Of a stretch of DNA of 26,290 bases, positions 1-7,900 are shown one piece after another. A model generated the notes under the pieces. That model saw nothing but the letters and a program-made list of their open reading frames with translations, ran no database searches and was not told where the DNA came from. The position numbers and the translations under genes are program-made. The DNA lies in the IMG/VR virus record IMGVR_UViG_3300020469_000225, positions 1 through 26,290 of that record. The stretch is one strand, 5' to 3'. The stretch comes from a virus. Each line of letters opens with the position of its first letter. Position 1 is the first letter of the stretch.

Positions 1-520
1 GCCCTTTACCACCAGAGTGCCCCAGATCTGCTGAAGCAGGTTCACCCTTGTACTGACCACCATTACCACCGCCACCTGCGGTAACATTCATTGTAGGTAA
101 TTCTAAAATTGTATTACCACCAAAACCTGCTATAGTTCCAGATCCTGTGCCACCAGCCCCACCTGCCCCTATTGTGATTTGACAATTTGATCCTGCATCA
201 AGGTGATATCTTTCTCGCATGAGAACGCCACCAGCACCTCCGCCGCCTCCGTTATTACCACCGCCACCGCCGCCACCGCCTACAACAACGTAGTCGATAA
301 ATCCAGGCTGTGATGATGTCCAAACAAAATCATCAGATTCTAAGAACGTGTGTATTGTTTCATCACCAATAACTGTTTGAGTTCCGCCAGTTGTATTTGT
401 AGCTATATTAGCTCTTGGGGCACCATCAGTTTGACCAGTTACAATAAAAGATAATCCTACGGGATATTTGTAACCTCGTGGTCTACCAATTGTTTTTTGG
501 TTTAAACGAAATATAGACAT
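1..520 (-). CDS. Glycine-rich tail-fibre/adhesin-like protein (partial, 3' end outside window)
   Basis: The frame opens with ATG at 520 (MSIFRLNQK) and stays open to base 2, giving 173 residues with no stop, so the C-terminus lies beyond the left edge. Residues 1-80 are mixed polar sequence ending in TIHTFLESDDFVW. The next segment, FIDYVVVGGGGG, is the usual entry into the glycine-rich domain of phage and bacterial surface proteins, in which hydrophobic strands alternate with runs of glycine. From about residue 80 onward Gly, Asn, Ala and Ser dominate. The gene follows the small beta protein at 527-859 with only six bases between stop and start and no strong ribosome site, which suggests translational coupling. 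A second glycine-rich gene lies at 11105-12076. By analogy with glycine-rich distal fibre adhesins of T-even phages this may contact the host, but the receptor role is inference. Confidence 0.75.
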   Translation of the reverse strand, partial: MSIFRLNQKTIGRPRGYKYPVGLSFIVTGQTDGAPRANIATNTTGGTQTVIGDETIHTFLESDDFVWTSSQPGFIDYVVVGGGGGGGGNNGGGGGAGGVLMRERYHLDAGSNCQITIGAGGAGGTGSGTIAGFGGNTILELPTMNVTAGGGGNGGQYKGEPASADLGHSGGKG

Positions 521-526
521 TTACAA

Positions 527-859
527 TTAATATACTTCTGAACCGAATACACTAAATGATACATTGGAAGTGTTTGTATTACATCTCACAACATCTTGAG
601 CATCCATAGTAAGTCCTAAAGTTATACCAATTGCATCTGCTGCTGGCACAGTACCACCTCTCACAATAAAGTGTTTATCATTTGCAGCTTCACCATTTGG
701 TGCAATCGCAATTGAGTATGATACATTTGCAGCTGTTTGATTACAAACTGTGATTGATGATAACACAGCTGAGTTAGTGGTAGGCACCGTATACACATCT
801 GCAATTAAATTTGCAGTTGAGTTATGTTGACCTAATATTTTGTAAACATTTGTTGGCAT
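527..859 (-). CDS. Small beta-rich virion protein, uncharacterised
   Basis: This is a 110-residue protein with no signal peptide or membrane segment. The pattern is alternating hydrophobic strands: VYTVPTTNSAVLSSITVCNQ, then SYSIAIAP, then a basic/glycine turn, and a C-terminal LSFSVFGSEVY-like strand ending in FGSEVY. Small proteins with this YTVP...ITVCN...FGSE pattern are, to my recollection, common beside tail-fibre genes in marine phages, where they are left as hypothetical structural proteins. The protein at 13005-13328 has a similar plan (VIYTV...IANVT...). The start is ATG at 859 with AGGAAAAT about eight bases upstream, just after the TAG stop of the preceding gene. It sits between a fibre-type protein and a glycine-rich protein, so a small capping or attachment role on that appendage is plausible but unproven. 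Confidence 0.75.
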   Translation of the reverse strand: MPTNVYKILGQHNSTANLIADVYTVPTTNSAVLSSITVCNQTAANVSYSIAIAPNGEAANDKHFIVRGGTVPAADAIGITLGLTMDAQDVVRCNTNTSNVSFSVFGSEVY

Positions 860-872
860 TTTATTTTCCTAT

Positions 873-1400
873 CTACGTTTTAATAAAAATTAAATTATTA
901 GCTTCTTTATATAATCTTCCGGCCACCACAGAGCCACCACCTGTAGGTAATGCAGAAAAATCTAAGTCTGCCACAGCAACATTTGCAACATTACTAACTC
1001 TACCTTTACTATTCACTTGAACTGTATGAATAACTTGATTAGCTGTACCGCCATATAAACCAGATGTTACACCTGTAGCAGTTAATTTAGCATCAGTTAC
1101 AGAGGCATCTGAGGGAACCACAGGCGTAAAACCTTGAGTGATATGTACTACTTCAATATTTTTAGTCCCAGGTCCAGATGGGGATGTGCTTGGAGCCGCA
1201 GTAAAATTTATAGTTGCTAAGTCTATTACATACGAATCAACTGATTGTCTTACACCATCTATAAAAACAAATATAGAAAGTCCAGAACCAGGTGCGATTT
1301 GTAAATTAAAAGTTGTAGTTGAGCTATCTCCGGCAAATTGGTCTACCAGAAATTGAGCTGTTCTTGGCGGGTTTCCTAAGTATCCTTCTTGTACGGCCAT
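873..1400 (-). CDS. Tail-fibre N-terminal-type protein
   Basis: This 175-residue protein opens with AVQEGYLGN and a beta domain (about residues 18-92) of the form F-L-V-x-F-x-G-D...LSIFVFIDGVRQ...SYVIDLATINFTAAP...NIEVVHI. That pattern, an FxVxxxG start, a V-ID/NGV turn, a Y, an INF-x-AP and a terminal I-V strand, is typical of fibre attachment domains and is shared with residues 15-88 of the 309-residue protein at 12076-13005. A VTDAKL segment follows, then repeats rich in Val, Asn and Gly, and a short C-terminal tail ending FIKT. It lacks the CTWxF-type C-terminal domain of the other two fibre proteins. The start is ATG at 1400 with AAGGAAAA upstream. A NATAAATA late-promoter-like element lies about 24 bases upstream, so this appears to be the first gene of its transcription unit. 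Function in fibre attachment is inferred. Confidence 0.75.
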   Translation of the reverse strand: MAVQEGYLGNPPRTAQFLVDQFAGDSSTTTFNLQIAPGSGLSIFVFIDGVRQSVDSYVIDLATINFTAAPSTSPSGPGTKNIEVVHITQGFTPVVPSDASVTDAKLTATGVTSGLYGGTANQVIHTVQVNSKGRVSNVANVAVADLDFSALPTGGGSVVAGRLYKEANNLIFIKT

Positions 1401-1423
1401 GTTTTTTCCTTATTTAATCTATC

Positions 1424-1431
1424 TATTTATG
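1424..1431 (-). promoter_or_regulatory. T4-type late promoter-like element (CATAAATA)
   Basis: Read on the minus strand the octamer is CATAAATA, fitting the NATAAATA form of the T4-like late promoter known from marine T4-like phages (T4 consensus TATAAATA). It lies 24 bases upstream of the ATG at 1400, leaving room for a start site and the AAGGAAAA ribosome site. The TAA stop codon of the upstream gene (1427-1429) lies inside the octamer. Confidence 0.55.
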
Positions 1432-1894
1432 TAACGTAATCTGAAGAATTTGGCATATCTACATTTGGCCAGCCACTTGCAGATGGTAAATTTCTTAGTG
1501 CTGTTCTATAACTAGCCCACTCTGTTTTTTTAGAATTTGATAAAGGTGAATCATTACCCTGTGTCCAATCTGTTTCTGTAAGTAATTTATTTCTTTCATT
1601 TCTTTTTGCTGTGGCTATTTGTTCATTGATTATATTTGCTCTATTTGTAGTTTCTTGTGATGATAGTTCTACAACACGAACATTATAGACATAATCACCC
1701 TCAACATATGGTTCAACTGATTCTATTTTCTGTGTTGTGCGATCAAATGATTTTGTTGATAAAACAAACTTGGCATTGTTCTGATTCATCCAATGTTGAT
1801 CAGGTCCAGAGGCTGGAAATGACACATTCGGAAACATTGTTCTATAATGTCCAAGTCTTTGTATTGATTCGCCATCTACAATTGCGATTAACAT
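1427..1894 (-). CDS. Tail-assembly-chaperone-like protein (Phage_tail_APC type)
   Basis: This is a 155-residue protein. The C-terminal half holds the Phage_tail_APC signature: RNKLLTETDWTQ, then DSPLS, KKTEWASYR, LRNLP and SGWPNV. The N-terminal half has IAIVDG, MFPNVSFP and a VYNVRVVEL strand. The paralogue at 10626-11090 matches it along most of its length. Proteins of this family commonly sit immediately downstream of tail-fibre or adhesin genes and are thought to assist fibre folding or attachment; here it directly follows the giant LamG protein, which is its most likely partner. The start is ATG at 1894 with a strong AGGAGAAA site, 12 bases after the upstream stop. Its stop codon overlaps the promoter-like octamer for the next cassette. 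Whether it is a chaperone or a small virion component cannot be settled from sequence. Confidence 0.8.
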   Translation of the reverse strand: MLIAIVDGESIQRLGHYRTMFPNVSFPASGPDQHWMNQNNAKFVLSTKSFDRTTQKIESVEPYVEGDYVYNVRVVELSSQETTNRANIINEQIATAKRNERNKLLTETDWTQGNDSPLSNSKKTEWASYRTALRNLPSASGWPNVDMPNSSDYVT

Positions 1895-1906
1895 TTTTTC
1901 TCCTAA

Positions 1907-4900
1907 TTAACTTGTTTTATTACCTGAAGCTGCGGTCATTGGTGTAAAGTTCGCAGTATATCTAGCCATTTTTGTTATTCTTAACTCGTCTATGAAGCCA
2001 TTAAATCCTCTTGCATAAGAGGTAGAATCTCCTATTCTCCAATTAGCGGTTGAGAGGAATGTTTGATTCCAAGCATTTGTATTATCAGCACCACTTTTTT
2101 GACCATTTATGAATAACATATTAGTGCCGTTATGCCTAACAAATACAACATGACTCCATGTCCCGGTAGGAACTGCCCCACCTTGTCTTAACACACTAGA
2201 ATTTGAATATGCACCTGCCCACACTTGAAGAATACCGCTAGAAATATAAAAACTAAATGCCTCTGTGCTATAACCTGACCTGGTATCAATAATCGTTGCG
2301 ATAGCTGGTGAAGTCATTGGTTTTACAAAAGCTTCAACCGTAACATCACCAGAGCCAAATACTAAATTAGGAGACTGTAATGTTTGTAAGTAATCACCAG
2401 TCCCATCAAAACTTAAACTACCAGTACCAAATTTAGTATTTGCTGCACCCGTTGATATTTTGGCATCACCTGCAACAGAAAAAACAGTTTTCCCTGTTGA
2501 ATCGAAAATACCAGCATTTACAAAGTTTAGTAATGCTCTTGTATTTGCAGTATTACGAAATGGTGCAGTAGGTAAAGTTAAAGTGCTTTGAGTAGGATCA
2601 TATATGGCCTCATCTATGACCATTCTCCATGAAGATACATAACCCTTGTAATCAAAATCGTTTCCATTTCTAGCCCCAATGTGGGTACTCTGTGTTGGTG
2701 TCATTAAAGTGATTGCGTTTGTATAATTATCAACTCTAGTTCCGTTTAAGAAAGCTGCAAAGTTACTACCACTACGAGAGATAGCAACATGATTCCATTG
2801 ATTGATAAATCCATTTGACCCATACGTTGATGTGTCTTGTTTAGTCCAAGAACCTCCAGTAGATAAATTATATCTTATACCATTACCATAATGATAAACA
2901 CTAAGAGGTGAATACCCATCACCCTGTGAAAATAAATTTTTATTTGCATCTGAACTTGTTTCACCATAATACCAACATTCAAAAGTAAAATCTTGTCCTA
3001 AAAAGTTTGTAAAACCTCCTAAGGGTAAACTCAGACGATCATCAGTACCATCAAAGTATGCAGACCCACCATGATCATAGGGATCATAAGATGTTGTGAG
3101 GTCAAATGGGAAGAAAGGTTGAACTCTTGGTGTGCCATTCAAAGTAATTGTATGATTACCTGATTCATCAACAAATTGATTAGACTTACAAGTTAATAAT
3201 TTAACATCAGCCTCTGTGGCACTTTGTGATGTTGTTGTCGTAGGCGTAGTTGGCGGTGTAAATATGGTTGTACCAGTGGATGTTTCAGTTGTTACATAAC
3301 CTGTTGGTATTGAGTCTTTAACCCATCTTACATTTGATATGTGACCTAAAAAATGATTTCCACCGTTTCTATCTCCAATAGTTACAAAATCACGATCAAT
3401 AGCATTCGTTTTTTGATTATAGTTTTTCAAGACACCATTAAGAAATTGTCGTATATACCCACTACTATCTCTTGTAATTACGAGATGCGACCATGAGCCT
3501 AAAGGTAAATTAAAAGGAGTTCCGATTTGAGAACCTGCAAATCTTAAATCTATGTTACCACTTGCATCATGCGATATTTGAAAATTATCATCATTAGGGT
3601 TGGCATAAAAGAATATACCCCAAGAAGAATTTACAGATCTTGGGAACAACCAGAATTCGATAGAAAATTCTTGATTAGAACTTAAATCAAAATCTGATGC
3701 TGTTGTTACTTTTATACTATCGGCTGTAAAAGCATTACTCCAGTAACCTGATGGTGGATAGTGTGGTGTAAAACTACCTTGAGTAACTTGATTTTGAGCC
3801 ACAACTACTGCATTATTACTACTCTCATCTATGAATCCTATATTACGAACAGAACCAGGATATATTCCAGATAAAAGTGTTGTTTGTTGTGGTATTGTGT
3901 TTGCAAATGGGAAAACTGGTTTTGTTTCTATATTACCTGATTCTACAAATCTTATGAATGATCCTGAATTATCTACAGAATTTGAAGATTGGCAAGTAAG
4001 AAGTTTTACTTCTGATGCAGTAGCACCTTGAGATGTCGTTGTAAATGGAGATGTACTTGGTGTAAATGTAGTGGTGTACAAGGCTGAACCTACCACAACA
4101 CGAAGATTTGAAATAAACCCATTAAAGTTTCTATTCGCACCTACCTGACCACCTATACCTACTTTTTGACCAAAACTGGTTAAATCTGTGCTGTTTGTGC
4201 CTGAAGATATAAGAGCTCCATTTACAAAAAGTTTAATACTATTTGAGTCGCCTGTATTTTTTACAAGTGCAACATGATGCCATTTATTTAATGCAAAGGT
4301 TGTGCCAGGGTTCAAATCAGTTTCCCAAGATGACCCATTGTATCTAATGAGAGCTCGTATTACACCAGCATTTGTTACTGTAATCCAAAGAGCATTTGAT
4401 GAAGAACTTGCACCAATAATAAGTAATGTATTACCTATGGCATCACCATTTTCACCATCACCTCTTTGATTAAACCAAAGTTCTGCTGTAAAACTAGATG
4501 TGTCTAAATCTATCACATCTTCAGGAGTTGTTAATTTATCAGCACTACCATCGAGAGATAAAGACCAGAGACCATTATCAAATGGGTTGTCTGCGGATCT
4601 TATTACATCACCAGTTTTTGTAAATCTTGTATCTAAATGTGAATTGTCTTTTTGCACTTCTTTATCTTGACAAGCCAGTAAAATTTGGTCTCTTGCGAGT
4701 TCAGTTGAGAACGGTCTTGAACGGGAAACTTTTGCATCATTAACTGGAGTTATAGCATACCCAAGACTAGAATTTGCAGTTGAATTGTCTATGATAGCAC
4801 CTGATTGGCAGGTGAGAAGTTTTACTTCTGATGCGGTTGCGCCTTGTGAAGTTGTAGTTAAAGGCGATGTTGGAACAGTATATGTGGCACTAGAAGGGTC

Positions 4901-7900
4901 ATATAATGCTGAACCTTTAACTATTCTAAGATTTGATATGGAACTAATCATGTCCCAACCACCACCGTGGTATCTACCAATATTCAAACCTGACAAACTG
5001 ACACTAGAACTGTGTGTGGCTGTGCCTACTCTATTTCCGTTAGAAAATAAAGAAAGTGTTGTACCCTCTCTAGCTAACGCTACATGATTCCATACATCCT
5101 TTACTAAAGAACCAGCGCCAGTACCAGATATAATATTAGCACCATTATAAAAATACAAATACCTAGGACCATTTCCTGTGTCGTAACCTAATTGAGTTGT
5201 TGTATTTTGTGGAGCTGATAAGAACATATGTCCGCCAAGTGCTTCTTTTGGCTGAACCCAAAATTCTACAGTAAAATCACCCGTGCCAAAATCATGATCT
5301 GAGGTGGTTGGGACTGTTAAATAATCATCACCATCAAAGTGTACACTCCAATACCCATTGTCATATGGGTTAAATGTACTGACACCAGGACCTGTTGTGT
5401 TTACTAATGTGCCAGTTGATGTTGTTCCGCTAAAACCACCACCTTGTATATTATTTGTTGCATTGTTTATGAATGTATCATTTTGACATCCAAGAAACTT
5501 GACCTCTGATGCTGTAGCACCTTGAGAAGTTGTTGTTAATGGCTCAGTTGGTGGTGTGAAATTTGATGTATATAATGCAGTACCAATTATGAATCTCAAA
5601 GAATGTATATTTCCTGCATACATACTAGAATAACTTGTTACTCTATAACCACCAACACAAAAATCATCTTCTGTTAAATTGAAAGCACTATCATTAGCAG
5701 TTTCATGGCTATGGTGAACTCCATTTATATAAACTTTTAAAGCACCACTTGCTCTTGTGGCTGCAACGTGATACCACACTTTTGTTTTTATTATGCCTGT
5801 AGCTGACTTCGCAAAAAATTGTGTTCCGCTGGCATTTCTTGTTTGTAGCTGGAGTTGGCCACTTGTATTAACATTTAAAATAAAATGAGGATATACAGTT
5901 GCAGCCACAAGTGTTGGTTGAGCTCTTTGTGATGCAATTATGCTAGATTGTGTGAAGTTGTCAATATAAATCCAAGCCTCTATTGTAAAATCATTCGTGC
6001 CTACAACAAAATCACTTTCACCTAATATACTGTAATATGGGTAAGTGCCGTTGTAAACGCCCCTATTAAAATCCCAACTATTACTATTTGCTGATAGTGT
6101 ACCAGTTGTTGAAACTGGGCTGTATGTAACTGCTGTGTTTGATGTGTATTTTGCAACACCGTTTAAGACATTTAAACCATGAATCCGACCTTGGAATTGT
6201 TGACCGCCAGATGGTTGATTTAAACTTATATTAATATCGCCATGTAAATAGTCAATCGTATCTGCATAAACATCACCTTCTTTCAGACCATCAAGATACA
6301 TTGTGGTACTGCCACCAGATCTAACAATAGCTAAATGATACCACTTATTAGCCATTAATGCTCTTGATGTTATCCGAGCTCCTGTATTTACATACCATAA
6401 AATTTTATTTGCACTATTTAAAATAATTGCTGGATATGCACCATTGGCAACTCTTCCATCATATAAAAGCATATCGGAGCCAGGTAAATTTATTGTATTA
6501 AACCACATTTCAATTGTAAAATCATTTGCCGTGCCAAAAAAAATATCACTCGTTGGTATTACATTTGTGTTTGCTAAATGGTCTGACCCATCAAAGAAGT
6601 TACTAAATTGATTCGTTGATATGGCACCCGTGTTTGCACTATTTGCTAATGCTGGTTGTGTAGAAGCTGGATTGAAAGATGCGTTTGATGTATATTTTGC
6701 ACGGCCTTTTTCTACACGAACAGCATGAAAATATCCTATCCAAGGTAAATTTGATGAACTACCACCATTGTTACCAATTACAAATTTTACGGGTGATACT
6801 ATAGTCGTTGTATCAGCCGCTGACCCTTGTAACTCGCCATTGATGAATAATCTTGATACCCCATCCTCTCTACAAAGTGCTAAATGAGTCCACTCACCTT
6901 TGAAAATTTTTCTTGTTGAAGATACAATACCACTACTATAGTATAAACTAAAAACTTCTGATGATGATACTTTATAAACATATGGCATTGCTAGATTGCC
7001 TGTTCCATTACGACCAAAAATAGTTCTTTGACCTGTATCAACTGATAAATCATAAACCCAAGCTTCAATTGTATAATCATCTAAACCATGAGTAAATTCT
7101 TTCTCAGTTTCATCAACTTTAACAAAACTGGTGCCATCCATATAAATTGCACCGGTGTTTGCAGTTTTGTAAGAAGCGTTTGAAGAAAACGGTGATACCG
7201 TAGAAACTTTTGGAATACCTGATAGGGTAACTAAATGTCTATAATTGATTACATCTCTAAATCTATTTTCTTGACAAGTAATTAATTTTGTTTGTCTTTG
7301 TAGATACTGAAATGGTATAAATTCATCTACTTTTGGTGCGTTGTGTATTGAGAAAGCTTTTGGTGAATTACTATTATCAACAAAACGATTATTCTGACAA
7401 GTTAATAACACAACCTCTGAAGCTGTTGCACCTTGACTTGTGGTTGTAAGTGGTCCTGTAGGCGCTGTAAAATTACTTGTGCCATAAAGAGCCGTGCCTT
7501 TTATAATTCTGAGATTTGAAATAAACGCTAGAGACTGAGAAGCACCTCCTCCTACATTTACACCTATCGTTGCTAAACCCGAGGCTGTTAAATTTTTATC
7601 ATAAGCTGGGTATGTGCTACTAACTGTGCCATCTCTACTAAAGTATAAGTAATTACCAGATCTTTGTACAGCGATATGATACCATTGATTTGTGCCAAGG
7701 TCTACATCAGATCCAGCTTCAAAGTTAGAACCAGTAAATGCTGCTAGTCTACCAGAGGAAGCAATCAATAACGGAGCTATGTGGTCATTATCAACATTAC
7801 TAGCATCACGCAAATCACAAAGAACTTGAATTCCAGATGCACTAGTAAGATAAATAAAACACTCTACTGTGAAATTACCTGTGCCAAATGCAAAGTCTGA

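Noticed and set aside
60-290. Repeated cca/gcc triplets here and at 11250-11900 as possible CRISPR or simple-sequence array
   Set aside because: There is no constant repeat with unique spacers; these are glycine codons on the minus strand.
3831-5087. Two plus-strand frames sharing the peptide DWQVRSFTSDAVAP
   Set aside because: The shared peptide is the antisense reading of the repeated LamG linker block, so it is not an independent repeat family.
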